Made by a program: the position numbers and the translations under genes. A stretch of 54,122 nucleotides of DNA. Source: a virus. Shown in pieces: positions 40,859-49,371 of the stretch (positions are counted from its first letter, which is position 1; each line of letters begins with the position of its first letter). The notes below the pieces were generated by a model. The model had not been told where the DNA came from. It ran no database searches and saw only the letters and a program-made list of their open reading frames with translations. The DNA lies in IMG/VR virus record IMGVR_UViG_3300025112_005126, positions 1 to 54,122 of that record; one strand, 5' to 3'.

Positions 40859-41585
40859 GACAATATATCTATCAGACGATAAGATATTCTACACAGTAGA
40901 GGGAGAAGGTGAGTTTATAGGTTATCCCTCTGTATTCATGCGTCTTTCAATGTGTAATTTAACATGTCAAGGATTTGCTTCTGAAGATTCACCACATGGT
41001 TGTGATAGTTATATTTCTTGGAGTGTGAAAAATAAGCTTACTCTTAAAGAAATTTTTGATTTCTTTGAAAGTAGTGGATATAAAGATCATTTATACAATG
41101 GTGCTATATTAAAAATCACCGGCGGAGAGCCCTTAGTACAACAAAAGGCACTATTAAAGTTTTTAGAGTATATGGAGGTCGAATGGGGCTGGGTTCCTCG
41201 GATAGATTTTGAGACTAACGCAACAATTTTACCAGATCCAGAGTGGTTGAGAGTCGGTGCAACATTTACTACTTCTCCTAAGATGAGTAATAATGGAGAC
41301 CCGGAAGCTAGGCGATATAAACAACCGGTTTTAGATTGGCATTCTATAAATGGATCTGGTTTTAAGTTTGTTATTGATAAAGAGTCAGATATCGATGAAG
41401 TCTTTGGTAAATATATTACACCGTTTGATATTCCTACAGGTAGGGTATGGTTAATGCCGTGTTGTGGTAGCAGAGAAGAGCATATAGAGAAGGCTCCTAT
41501 GGTTGCCGAGCTAGCTAAGAGGTATAGGTTTAATTTTAGTCCTAGATTACATTTATTGATATGGGATATGGCCTTAAAAGTATAG
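40815..41585 (+). CDS. queE: 7-carboxy-7-deazaguanine synthase QueE (radical SAM)
   Basis: Radical-SAM enzyme making 7-carboxy-7-deazaguanine. N-terminal FYTVEGEGEFIGYPSVFMR is the QueE hallmark. The cluster cysteines are C47, C51 and C63, spaced C-x3-C-x11-C rather than the usual C-x3-C-x2-C, meaning a nine-residue insertion in the loop. KITGGEPLVQQ, FETNAT, FTTSPK and FKFVIDKE follow, and the C-terminal FNFSPRLHLLIWD. At 256 aa it is full length. It follows the 61-aa gene and precedes a P-loop kinase. Confidence 0.9.
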   Translation: MNEKESTIMIADGTETIYLSDDKIFYTVEGEGEFIGYPSVFMRLSMCNLTCQGFASEDSPHGCDSYISWSVKNKLTLKEIFDFFESSGYKDHLYNGAILKITGGEPLVQQKALLKFLEYMEVEWGWVPRIDFETNATILPDPEWLRVGATFTTSPKMSNNGDPEARRYKQPVLDWHSINGSGFKFVIDKESDIDEVFGKYITPFDIPTGRVWLMPCCGSREEHIEKAPMVAELAKRYRFNFSPRLHLLIWDMALKV

Positions 41586-41588
41586 ATT

Positions 41589-41596
41589 AATAAATA
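41589..41596 (+). promoter_or_regulatory. Late promoter box AATAAATA
   Basis: Late-type box after the queE stop, 9 bases before ATG 41606. A second overlapping box (ATTAAATA) lies closer to the start. No Shine-Dalgarno sequence precedes the ATG. Confidence 0.45.
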
Positions 41597-41605
41597 TTAA
41601 ATAAT

Positions 41606-42364
41606 ATGAGAATTGCAATTAGCGGAACAGCGTGTCAGGGTAAGACAACCTTAATTACAGATTTCTTAGAGCAATGGCCTACCTATAAAACACCTAAAAA
41701 AACTTATAGAGACATTATCAAGGATAATAATCTTGATCATTCTTCTAAAACTAATAAAAAAACCCAAAAAAATATTTTAGATTTTATGATCAAAGAGCAA
41801 AAGAAATATCGGAGCTCTGATAATGTAATCTTTGATAGATGTCCGTTAGATAATCTTGTATATAGTATGTGGGCGACAGAGCAATCTGACTTAGATATTG
41901 ATGATAAATTTGTACAAGAGTGCATACCTCTTGTTAGAGAGAGTCTTTCTAATTTAGATATTATATTCTTTACACCCATAACAAAAGTGTCACCTGTTGA
42001 GCTTACAGAAGATGACTTACGTGACACTGATCCGAAAGTCATAGAAGAAGTTGATAATATATTCAAAGCTATGCACCGGGAATATATGCAGAATGATGAG
42101 AGTGTCTTTTTTATAAAAGACGATAAACCTGGTATTATAGAAGTATTTGGTGATCGAAGACAGCGTATAGCAATACTTAAGCTTTATATAGATGCTGAGG
42201 GAGATATACACCCCGGTGGTGATCTCATTGATGAAGCTATGTTATCTGATCTAAAGGCATTGAGTGGGGTATGGAATGATGTAGATCCTGCAGAACATTC
42301 TCATTTACGAAACGCTATGGAAAAGCAAATTAAACAGGATCGAAGTCATCGGATGAATAAATAA
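41606..42364 (+). CDS. P-loop nucleotide/nucleoside kinase-like ATPase
   Basis: A 252-aa protein with Walker A GTACQGKTT at 7-15 and a VIFDRCPLDNLVY (DR) motif in the lid/substrate region, as in small-molecule kinases of the AAA_28/NadR/thymidylate-kinase type. It also has a charged C-terminal tail. It sits after queE and could phosphorylate a modified deoxynucleotide. A general dNMP kinase role is equally possible, and sequence alone does not give the substrate. Confidence 0.7.
   Translation: MRIAISGTACQGKTTLITDFLEQWPTYKTPKKTYRDIIKDNNLDHSSKTNKKTQKNILDFMIKEQKKYRSSDNVIFDRCPLDNLVYSMWATEQSDLDIDDKFVQECIPLVRESLSNLDIIFFTPITKVSPVELTEDDLRDTDPKVIEEVDNIFKAMHREYMQNDESVFFIKDDKPGIIEVFGDRRQRIAILKLYIDAEGDIHPGGDLIDEAMLSDLKALSGVWNDVDPAEHSHLRNAMEKQIKQDRSHRMNK
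42356..42363 (+). promoter_or_regulatory. Late promoter box AATAAATA
   Basis: Followed by ATTAT and ATG 42369 with the canonical 5-base gap. The box spans the final codons and stop of the kinase gene. Confidence 0.6.
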
Positions 42365-42368
42365 TTAT

Positions 42369-42560
42369 ATGACTGATTATGATAAATTATGCGAACGATA
42401 TATGACTAGACAGGTACGTTCTTTTTATCCTCGTAAGTTTGAATTATCTACAGAGTTTCTTGATGCATTTAAATTAGAATATTCTCGGCTAGTAGAAGGC
42501 GGTCAAAATAAAAAGACTCTATTAGAAAGAATTCGTAAAGCTTTAAGTTTCCATCTTTAA
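42369..42560 (+). CDS. Hypothetical protein, 63 aa
   Basis: Small basic helical protein (YDKLCERYMTRQVRSFYPRK, later LLERIRKALSFHL). It is preceded by a leaderless-type late promoter and ends tail to tail with phoH, overlapping its 3' end by 18 bases. No motif or family recognised; the box and compact packing support expression. Confidence 0.62.
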   Translation: MTDYDKLCERYMTRQVRSFYPRKFELSTEFLDAFKLEYSRLVEGGQNKKTLLERIRKALSFHL

Positions 42561-43343
42561 ATTTCGTAATACTTTTACAATATATTTTAATATTTCAGAT
42601 CTCACAATATCTAATTCATTAAACTTAAATACACATATACCCTGATCGATAGATTCTTTCTTATTAAATGCATTTATGATCGCCTTAAATCCAGTTTTAA
42701 CTCCAATATCACTTTGTTGCGTGTCTCCAGTTACTATATATTTCGTATTTTCTCCAAATCTTGTTAATATTGTAGTTAATTCCCCTGGAGTTAAGTTTTG
42801 AGCTTCATCCACAACAACACAAGCATTATTAAACGTTAATCCACGCACGTAATTAACAGGTACGCATTTAATATATTGTTCGCTTATTAAATTAGAAGAT
42901 AACGACTTATCTAAAAATTCATTTAATTTTTCAAACAATGGAAAACACCATGGTAAGAACTTATCATCAACTTCTCCAGGAAGTGACCCCATACTTTTTG
43001 AAGCCGACTCTACAATGCTTCTTATGTAGATAATTTCTTGTACTTTTCGTGTACGTAATAACTGTAAAGCAACATATACTGATAAATATGTTTTGGCCGA
43101 TCCAGCAGGCCCATCGACTAATGCCATCTTACAAGTGTCCTTGAAACAATTTTCAAGGAATTCTTCATGAACTGGGGTTATCTCATATTTTTGTGTAACA
43201 TTAAAATTTAGGAATGTATTTTTCTCTATACTTTCTTTTATTTCCTCGTTATTAACTATTGCTTTTCTACTAACTCGTTTGCCACTAAGTGCAGTCTTTT
43301 GATTTGAGTTAGAAACCGACGCGGAACGTCCTTTTCTAGCCAT
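42543..43343 (-). CDS. phoH: PhoH-like P-loop ATPase
   Basis: A 266-aa PhoH family protein, common in marine phages. An N-terminal basic tail (MARKGRSASVSNSN) is followed by the ATPase: Walker A GPAGSAKT at 78-85, Walker B CVVVDEAQNLTPGEL, RFGENTKYIVTGDTQQSD. The biochemical role in phages is uncertain, with RNA helicase/RNase or phosphate-stress links proposed. It has a late-type box on its strand at 43353-43360 and stands alone on the minus strand among plus genes. Confidence 0.9.
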   Translation of the reverse strand: MARKGRSASVSNSNQKTALSGKRVSRKAIVNNEEIKESIEKNTFLNFNVTQKYEITPVHEEFLENCFKDTCKMALVDGPAGSAKTYLSVYVALQLLRTRKVQEIIYIRSIVESASKSMGSLPGEVDDKFLPWCFPLFEKLNEFLDKSLSSNLISEQYIKCVPVNYVRGLTFNNACVVVDEAQNLTPGELTTILTRFGENTKYIVTGDTQQSDIGVKTGFKAIINAFNKKESIDQGICVFKFNELDIVRSEILKYIVKVLRNLKMET

Positions 43344-43352
43344 ATCTTTAAG

Positions 43353-43360
43353 TATTTATT
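43353..43360 (-). promoter_or_regulatory. Late promoter box AATAAATA before phoH
   Basis: Minus-strand late-type box, 9 bases before ATG 43343. The intervening CTTAAAGAT has only a weak Shine-Dalgarno-like AAAGA. Confidence 0.45.
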
Positions 43361-43401
43361 GCATTTCACATAAATTCAAATCAATAATTAAACATTTATC
43401 A

Positions 43402-44196
43402 ATGATAAAAATATTTACAGGCTGGAGTAATTCAGGTGGTTCGACGACAGCACTTATTAACTTATGTAATTTATTTAACGACAACGGATATGAATGTATA
43501 ATGTATGGTCCACATACATGGCACTTAGATAGGTGTCGCGGTGCAAATCTACAAACCGCGACTACTACAAAATCAGATAAAATTATATATCATTTTCTTG
43601 ATGTAAGAAAAACTAGACCAGATGTTGACAAGTTTGTTTTAACCTTGCACGAAAAGGCTCTATATCCTCTTAAACAGAAACCATTTCATATTTTTGATAA
43701 AGTTCATTTTTTAAATAAAGAACAGATTAACTGGCATGGTGTTTATAAGGATATTTCGTGGTTTATATGTGGTAATGCTCATGAGAGCTTAATACCGTTT
43801 AAACAGCTAAAACAAAGAGTAGCTGGCATTATAGGTAATATCGACGAGAATAAACAAGTACATATTTCAATACAAAGAGCTCTTAAAGATGGTCATAAAG
43901 ATATTCGAATATACGGTAATAACAATGACCCTCAATATTGGAATAATTATGTACAGCCGTTATTAAATAAAAACTCTAATGTAGTTAAGTTTATTGGATA
44001 TGAAAATGATAAACAGAAAGTATATAATACAGTGACTGATGTATATCATTCTTCATTATCTGAGAATGCTTCACTTGTATATGATGAGTGTAGGTTAACA
44101 GAAGTTACCTTTCACGGTAATGAAAATATTGTTGATCAGCCTATTTGGTCAAATGTCGCTATTTTAAAATTATGGGTACAGCAATTAGAATTATGA
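43402..44196 (+). CDS. Glycosyltransferase (GT-B-like)
   Basis: First gene of the glycan cluster, 264 aa. IFTGWSNSGGSTTALINLCN is a typical GT-B N-terminus, followed by LTLHEKALYPL, a middle with IHISIQRALK (KQVHISIQRALKDG), IRIYGNNNDPQYW and VKFIGYENDKQKVYN. The C-terminus is shorter than usual GT4 enzymes and lacks a clear E-x7-E, so the donor site may be altered. No promoter was found in the 58 bases before it. Confidence 0.72.
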   Translation: MIKIFTGWSNSGGSTTALINLCNLFNDNGYECIMYGPHTWHLDRCRGANLQTATTTKSDKIIYHFLDVRKTRPDVDKFVLTLHEKALYPLKQKPFHIFDKVHFLNKEQINWHGVYKDISWFICGNAHESLIPFKQLKQRVAGIIGNIDENKQVHISIQRALKDGHKDIRIYGNNNDPQYWNNYVQPLLNKNSNVVKFIGYENDKQKVYNTVTDVYHSSLSENASLVYDECRLTEVTFHGNENIVDQPIWSNVAILKLWVQQLEL

Positions 44197-44951
44197 GCAA
44201 TATTATTCAAACATTATGGATCGGAAATACCCTTTCACCTATGGAGATTTTATCTTTGAATTCATTTGTTAAAAATGGTATGGAAATTCATTTGTATTGT
44301 TATGAAGATATAAAAAATGTTCCTCGAGGCGTAGTTATAAAGGACGGTAGAGATATTCTCCCTAAAGAAGATATTTTTGCATATCAAGTTGGTGAAGGTA
44401 AAGGATCATATTCTGCTTTTTCTAATTACTTTCGATATAAGCTGTTATACGAAAAAGGTGGATGGTGGGTTGATACAGATATGGTCTGTCTACAACCGTG
44501 GAATTTTACAGAAGATCGTGTGTTTTGCTCTGAGGAAAATTATGAAACAGGATTACCTTTCTTAAACACAGGTGCTATTAAATGTCCAGTTGGTGATGAG
44601 TTAATGAATTATTGTTATAACGAATGCTTAAAGAAAGATAAACAAACCTTAGAGTGGGGTATCGTAGGTCCAAAGCTTTTAAATACAGCAGTACATAAAT
44701 TTAAATATACTAATTTTGTTAAACCTACACGGTCCTTTAGTCTTGTTGCTCCTTTTAGGTCACAATTGTTTATTATTCCAAAAGGTGGAGTATATGGTCT
44801 AAATGTATTAACGGATTTAATATTTACTCCAGGTGAAAATGTATATGGATTACATTTATGGAATGAAGCTTGGAATAGAATAGGTATAAGTAAGCATATT
44901 GACCATCCTGTAACTTCAATTTACGAGCAATTAAAATTAAAATATGTATAA
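44193..44951 (+). CDS. Glycosyltransferase with DxD motif (GT32/sugar-binding type)
   Basis: 252 aa from MSNIIQTLWIGNTL. I choose ATG 44193, in the ATGA overlap with the previous stop, over 44145, because the family signature (IQTLWIG) begins there. FSNYFRYKLLYEKGGWWVDTDMV contains the GG-x-x-x-DTD donor-binding motif of the Gly_transf_sug family. FCSEENYETG and LNTGAIKCPVG follow. It probably adds a hexose or HexNAc to a glycan; the acceptor is unknown. Confidence 0.8.
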   Translation: MSNIIQTLWIGNTLSPMEILSLNSFVKNGMEIHLYCYEDIKNVPRGVVIKDGRDILPKEDIFAYQVGEGKGSYSAFSNYFRYKLLYEKGGWWVDTDMVCLQPWNFTEDRVFCSEENYETGLPFLNTGAIKCPVGDELMNYCYNECLKKDKQTLEWGIVGPKLLNTAVHKFKYTNFVKPTRSFSLVAPFRSQLFIIPKGGVYGLNVLTDLIFTPGENVYGLHLWNEAWNRIGISKHIDHPVTSIYEQLKLKYV

Positions 44952-46503
44952 TATAGTATTTTTAATTAGTAAAGAACATTATAATACGAAAATGTCTCGT
45001 ATTAGGTTTCATTCTATACGAGCTTTGTTTAATCATAAACAAGTCAATGGTATATATACCGGTCCTGGATGGGATAATTGGGTTTCCACTATATCAGTAC
45101 AGACGAATTTAGATAATATTCTTAAAGGTAAAGAATGTCATTTAGTTATTGGATATAAACCTCTTGAAATTTCAGGTTTTGCAGATATTACTTATAATAA
45201 ATGTATTCGTTATAACGAGATGTATGATAAAGAATGGACATTAAAAGAAATAACTGAAAGTAAAGCTAATGTTATTATATGTCATCATTATAATGATTAT
45301 AAAGAATATATAAACATTTTAAAAACTATTTGGCAAAAAGAAATAGATAAATGTTTAACATGGGTTCCTCATAGCGCCGATGCGAGTATATTTAAACCTA
45401 AACCTGAAATAGAAAAAAAATACGATGTAGCACTTGTAGGAGCTACTAATGTTACAACAATGTTAGGAGAACATTATCCATTAAGAGCGAGAATGAGTAA
45501 GTTGCTTAGGTTAATGCCGTCTCAATATAGGTGTGGTGTTATTCCGCACGTTGGTGGATCGCACTCAGATGCATATACAGATAAATATGCTATCGATTTT
45601 GCTGATAAAATAAATTCAGCTAAAATTATTATAACAGATAGTGGTGCACCTAAATCTAGATTTGGAAAATATATAGAAGTGCCTATGTGTGGTGTTGCCT
45701 TGGCTGGGGATGTATATGATGACCACCCTAGAGATGTTGAATTATTAAAGTCCTTTTTAATTGATATTAATATGCAAATGTCTGATCAAGAAATTATTAA
45801 AAAGCTTATTTATTATTTAGAAAATAACAACGAAAGGGAGGAGAAGGTAAAAGCTGGTATTGAATATACTAAAGATTTTACTCAAGAGAGATATGCAGAG
45901 AGGTGTGTTAATGTATTAACTATTTTACAAAAACAAAAAAATAAGTATATTGAATATATTAATTTGCAAAAAGAAAAAACTACTGATCCTGTACGGAGGG
46001 AAAAGTGGTTAAATGGAGAGTGGTTAAGTAAGCTCGGTGGTTTTAAGAAGGTTTTTAATAAGCATGTAGATTATATTGGTAATGAGTGTTTATGTATCGG
46101 TGCGAGAACTGGACAAGAGGTACAGGCTTTAATAGATTTAAATAAAAACGCAATTGGTATAGATTTAGTTGCATGCGAACCGCTGGTTGTTAAAGGAGAT
46201 TTCCATGATTTGAGTTTTGATGATGAATCTTTTGATTTTATTTTTTCTAATGTGTTGGATCATGCATTATACCCTTCGAAATTCTGCTCTGAAATGATAC
46301 GAGTTTTAAAACCAGGTGGTATTGTATTATTACATCTACAAGTAAACGTACCTAACGATAAATATGGTGTTTTTGATATAAAAGACCCACAAACTGATGT
46401 ATTTAATAGATTGCCAAATAACACTGAGGTTGTAAAATTGAATAATATTTTTTATGAAGAGTTTAACACGTTTAATAAAGAAGTTTTAATTAAGAAAATA
46501 TAA
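44944..46503 (+). CDS. Fusion: glycosyltransferase + SAM methyltransferase
   Basis: 519 aa with two domains. Residues 1 to about 335 form a GT-B-like protein (LTWVPHSADASIFKP, YDVALVGATN, the donor part SRFGKYIEVPMCGVALAGD, and EERYAERC-type end). From about 365 a class I methyltransferase follows: CLCIGARTGQEVQALI (motif I), AIGIDLVACEP, GDFHDLSFDDESFDFIFSN, and MIRVLKPGGIVLLH. The linkage suggests that a sugar is added and then methylated by one polypeptide. Start overlaps the previous stop by 8 bases. Confidence 0.8.
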   Translation: MYNIVFLISKEHYNTKMSRIRFHSIRALFNHKQVNGIYTGPGWDNWVSTISVQTNLDNILKGKECHLVIGYKPLEISGFADITYNKCIRYNEMYDKEWTLKEITESKANVIICHHYNDYKEYINILKTIWQKEIDKCLTWVPHSADASIFKPKPEIEKKYDVALVGATNVTTMLGEHYPLRARMSKLLRLMPSQYRCGVIPHVGGSHSDAYTDKYAIDFADKINSAKIIITDSGAPKSRFGKYIEVPMCGVALAGDVYDDHPRDVELLKSFLIDINMQMSDQEIIKKLIYYLENNNEREEKVKAGIEYTKDFTQERYAERCVNVLTILQKQKNKYIEYINLQKEKTTDPVRREKWLNGEWLSKLGGFKKVFNKHVDYIGNECLCIGARTGQEVQALIDLNKNAIGIDLVACEPLVVKGDFHDLSFDDESFDFIFSNVLDHALYPSKFCSEMIRVLKPGGIVLLHLQVNVPNDKYGVFDIKDPQTDVFNRLPNNTEVVKLNNIFYEEFNTFNKEVLIKKI

Positions 46504-46511
46504 AAACAACA

Positions 46512-47111
46512 ATGCCTAATTTAGATTTTATAGTAAAAAAACATCATTTAAATGATACTGGATTAACAAGACATTATTTAACTTTATATTCTATCGTTTT
46601 AGGGATGGAGTCAAAGAATGTATTTGAATTTGGTACCGGCTTTTCGACTCAAGCAATGGTTGAAGCCTTAAAATTAACTGGTGGTAAATTAACAAGTGTA
46701 GATATGAGACCGTTATCTGTAAGACCAGATGTTCCTTTTAATTTCGAAAGTGATAATGAGAATATATGGTCGTTTCATAACGGTAATTCATTAGACATAG
46801 TACCTACTTTAGATCATAGTGAGTGTTATGATGTAGTATTGCATGACGGTTCTCATACAGGTACAGAGGTTACCCTTGATTTAAATAATATAGCCCCGTA
46901 CGTCAAAACCGGTGGTTTAGTATTAATACATGATACAGCTCATTATGATCTCGGTGCTGAAATGAGGAGTGGAGTAGTTAATAGTGATTTAATTAAAAAA
47001 TATAAACACGATGGATCGACATTACCTTACGGTTATGGGTTGACTATGATACGCATATTAGCTAATCCTCATAATGATAAAACTATTGATATACAATGGA
47101 GAAAAGAATAA
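46512..47111 (+). CDS. Class I methyltransferase (CmcI/Methyltransf_24-like)
   Basis: 199 aa. Motif I NVFEFGTGFSTQAMVEAL, then LTSVDMRPL (motif II), YDVVLHDGSHTGTEV with the D-G-S-H motif, and GGLVLIHDTAHYD. These match the family of cephalosporin-hydroxylase-like (CmcI) and sugar O-methyltransferases, which are often metal dependent. Located between two glycosyltransferase genes, with 8 bases before and a 16-base overlap after. Likely to methylate the same glycan. Confidence 0.8.
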   Translation: MPNLDFIVKKHHLNDTGLTRHYLTLYSIVLGMESKNVFEFGTGFSTQAMVEALKLTGGKLTSVDMRPLSVRPDVPFNFESDNENIWSFHNGNSLDIVPTLDHSECYDVVLHDGSHTGTEVTLDLNNIAPYVKTGGLVLIHDTAHYDLGAEMRSGVVNSDLIKKYKHDGSTLPYGYGLTMIRILANPHNDKTIDIQWRKE

Positions 47112-48058
47112 GATTTGTAACAAATAAACAAAATTATAATACAGGTTCTTATAGAATTTGGATTCATGATCTTGATAATTATTTTCAAAAGTTAAATATA
47201 CCATCGTGTATTTCAAACGATGTAGGAGACGGAGAGATTATTATTGTTGGTAAAGGTGAACTTGAATTAGCTCACAATATAAAAATAGCTCACCCAGAAA
47301 AAAAGGTAGGATTAATAAATCCCGCGATAGGTAAATATGATTATTGTGATTTTCTTATTGTAGGTTCGATAGAAGAACAAGCAAGTTTATCAATGAACAA
47401 AAATGTATTTTTGTATCCATTAATTGAAGAATTATATCAAAATATAGAGATAAAAACTCACACAGATGTAGATGTATTACGTTTTTGTTTTCATGGTCAT
47501 TATCCCCATTTAGCTAAATTTGATCCATATGTTAAACTTGCATTAGAAGAGTTCTCGAAAGAAGTAAATATTGAGTTACTCACTATACACGGTAATTCTG
47601 AGTTTAATTGGGAGTTTGGTAGACCCAATATACAAATAAAATTTAAAAAATGGTCTGCTGATACAATAGTTCATGATATTTTATCTACTGATATTGGTTT
47701 ATGTCCTAATATCACATATGTTGATTATAAACGTAATCAAATTATTGAGACAGGAGTATATAATACAGATTATATAATTAGATTTAAAAATAAATCTAAT
47801 GCTGGTAGAGCATTTGTTTTTCATCAATTAGGACTACCTGTTATAACAGATCTTACTCCTAGTAATTTACATATTCTTGGAAACCCACAACATGGTTTGA
47901 TTGCTGCAGATAAAAATGGGTGGTTAAAGGCGTTTAGAGAGCTATCATGTTGTAAGAAAAGAAAAGAAATGGGATTAAAAGCTAAAGAAGAATTCGATAG
48001 GCTTTATAATCCGTTAATATGGTCAAAAAATTTATACTCACAATTAAATGAATTATAA
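47096..48058 (+). CDS. Glycosyltransferase (GT-B-like)
   Basis: 320 aa. N-terminal RIRFVTNKQNYNTGSYRIWI resembles the start of GT-B transferases acting on cell-surface glycans. The C-terminal half has LRFCFHGHYPHL, FKKWSADTIVHDIL, IGLCPNI and the donor region SNAGRAFVFHQLGLPVI, then HGLIAADKNGW. Overlaps the methyltransferase by 16 bases and the next gene by 11. Donor unknown. Confidence 0.75.
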   Translation: MEKRIRFVTNKQNYNTGSYRIWIHDLDNYFQKLNIPSCISNDVGDGEIIIVGKGELELAHNIKIAHPEKKVGLINPAIGKYDYCDFLIVGSIEEQASLSMNKNVFLYPLIEELYQNIEIKTHTDVDVLRFCFHGHYPHLAKFDPYVKLALEEFSKEVNIELLTIHGNSEFNWEFGRPNIQIKFKKWSADTIVHDILSTDIGLCPNITYVDYKRNQIIETGVYNTDYIIRFKNKSNAGRAFVFHQLGLPVITDLTPSNLHILGNPQHGLIAADKNGWLKAFRELSCCKKRKEMGLKAKEEFDRLYNPLIWSKNLYSQLNEL

Positions 48059-48647
48059 AGAATTAGTCTCGAAATATGCACTAGATGGTCATGGTCGTCC
48101 TAGGGGGATGATGACTCGTGTACAATATGAAGAAATATGTAAAGAATTAGAATCTCATTGTCCTTGTAATTTATTAGTTTTTGGCGTAGGAGCAGATTCT
48201 CATCTTTGGCAAAATTTAAATATTAACGGTTCAACAGTATTTTTAGAAAATAATCCTGACTGGATATCAAAAGTTTTAAAGGAAAATAATGAGTTAAAAA
48301 TACATCATATAGTATATAAAACATCTGTACAAGAATATAAAAGAATAAAATTCGACGAGGAAGAGATTAAAATTGATTTACCTGATGAAGTAACGCAAGT
48401 ATCGTGGGATTTTATAATTGTAGATGCTCCGAAAGGACATCAGCCGCCAAACCCATATAAAGGCTCGGGCCGGATGAGTAGTATTTTTTCTGCTTCTTTA
48501 TTAATAAAAGAAGATGGTATTGTTATTGTAGATGATTTTAATAGAGAGGTTGAAAGAATATATTCAACCCATTATTTCGGAGAAGAGAATTTAGTTAAAG
48601 TTGTGGAAGAAAAGGTAGCTTTTTTTAGAAATAAAAAAAATGAATAA
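48048..48647 (+). CDS. DUF579/GXM-like polysaccharide O-methyltransferase
   Basis: 199 aa. Motifs match, in order, the plant glucuronoxylan 4-O-methyltransferase family (DUF579, IRX15/GXM): LLVFGVGADSHLWQNLN (43-59), GSTVFLENNPDWI, IVYKTSVQEY, WDFIIVDAPKGH (120-131), SGRMSSIFSAS (140-150) and VDDFNREVERIYS (161-173). Plant members methylate glucuronic acid side chains on xylan. Here there is no signal or membrane segment, so it acts in the cytoplasm, perhaps on a uronic acid in the phage-made glycan. The motif order is convincing; the substrate is inferred. Confidence 0.8.
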   Translation: MNYKELVSKYALDGHGRPRGMMTRVQYEEICKELESHCPCNLLVFGVGADSHLWQNLNINGSTVFLENNPDWISKVLKENNELKIHHIVYKTSVQEYKRIKFDEEEIKIDLPDEVTQVSWDFIIVDAPKGHQPPNPYKGSGRMSSIFSASLLIKEDGIVIVDDFNREVERIYSTHYFGEENLVKVVEEKVAFFRNKKNE

Positions 48648-49371
48648 AGGTATAATATATACAGTTTATAATGCGGTAGGAGATCAATTTTTTAAAGAAT
48701 TGAGTGTGTCAGTAGAATCATTTAGAAAATTTCATCCGGATCTTCATATTACATGTTTTTCAGACATGAAGCCAGATAAATTATTACAGCTTGTTCCTGG
48801 TATTAATAAGTGTATACAAATAGATTGTAAGATATTAAGAGCAAAGGTTGATGTCCTTAAGCATTCTCCATATGAAAAAACTTTATATCTAGATTCAGAT
48901 ACTGTGTTTGATTATAATATATATGATATATTTGATATGTTAGATGAATATGAGTTAGTTATTGCTCATTGTTTAGCTAGAAAGAGAGAGAAATATTCTA
49001 AAGTTATTCCAGAATATAAAAATATACCATATGCTTTTTCAGAAGTTAATACAGGAGTAATGGGCTTTAAAAAATGCGACAACATAGATAAGTTGCTTAA
49101 TATCTGGCCAAAATATTATCGTAAATATTATAACGTTTGTCCGTATGATCAACCGACATTTAGGGTCTCTCTTTGGGAGTCAAAAGCTAAATTATATATT
49201 TTACCTCCAGAATATAACGCAAGAAGTAAACAAAATAGACAAAAGCAAAGAACTTTTCATCATGAATTTGGAGAAGACCATCTTAAGGAAAGAATTCTTC
49301 ATATGCATCATAAACAGGATACTCTTGATAATGCATTACAACATTGTTTAGAAAATTACTTAGAATACTAA
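48640..49371 (+). CDS. Glycosyltransferase, glycogenin-like (GT8/GT-A)
   Basis: 243 aa. N-terminal GIIYTVYNAVGDQFFKEL, then HITCFSDMKP and the donor motif KTLYLDSDTVFDYNIYDIF with DSD. VNTGVMGFKKCD and YDQPTFRVSLWE follow, with a His-rich end (FHHEFGEDH, HMHHKQD) where metal-binding His is expected. Likely to transfer glucose or a related sugar. Overlaps the DUF579-like gene by 8 bases. Confidence 0.78.
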   Translation: MNKGIIYTVYNAVGDQFFKELSVSVESFRKFHPDLHITCFSDMKPDKLLQLVPGINKCIQIDCKILRAKVDVLKHSPYEKTLYLDSDTVFDYNIYDIFDMLDEYELVIAHCLARKREKYSKVIPEYKNIPYAFSEVNTGVMGFKKCDNIDKLLNIWPKYYRKYYNVCPYDQPTFRVSLWESKAKLYILPPEYNARSKQNRQKQRTFHHEFGEDHLKERILHMHHKQDTLDNALQHCLENYLEY

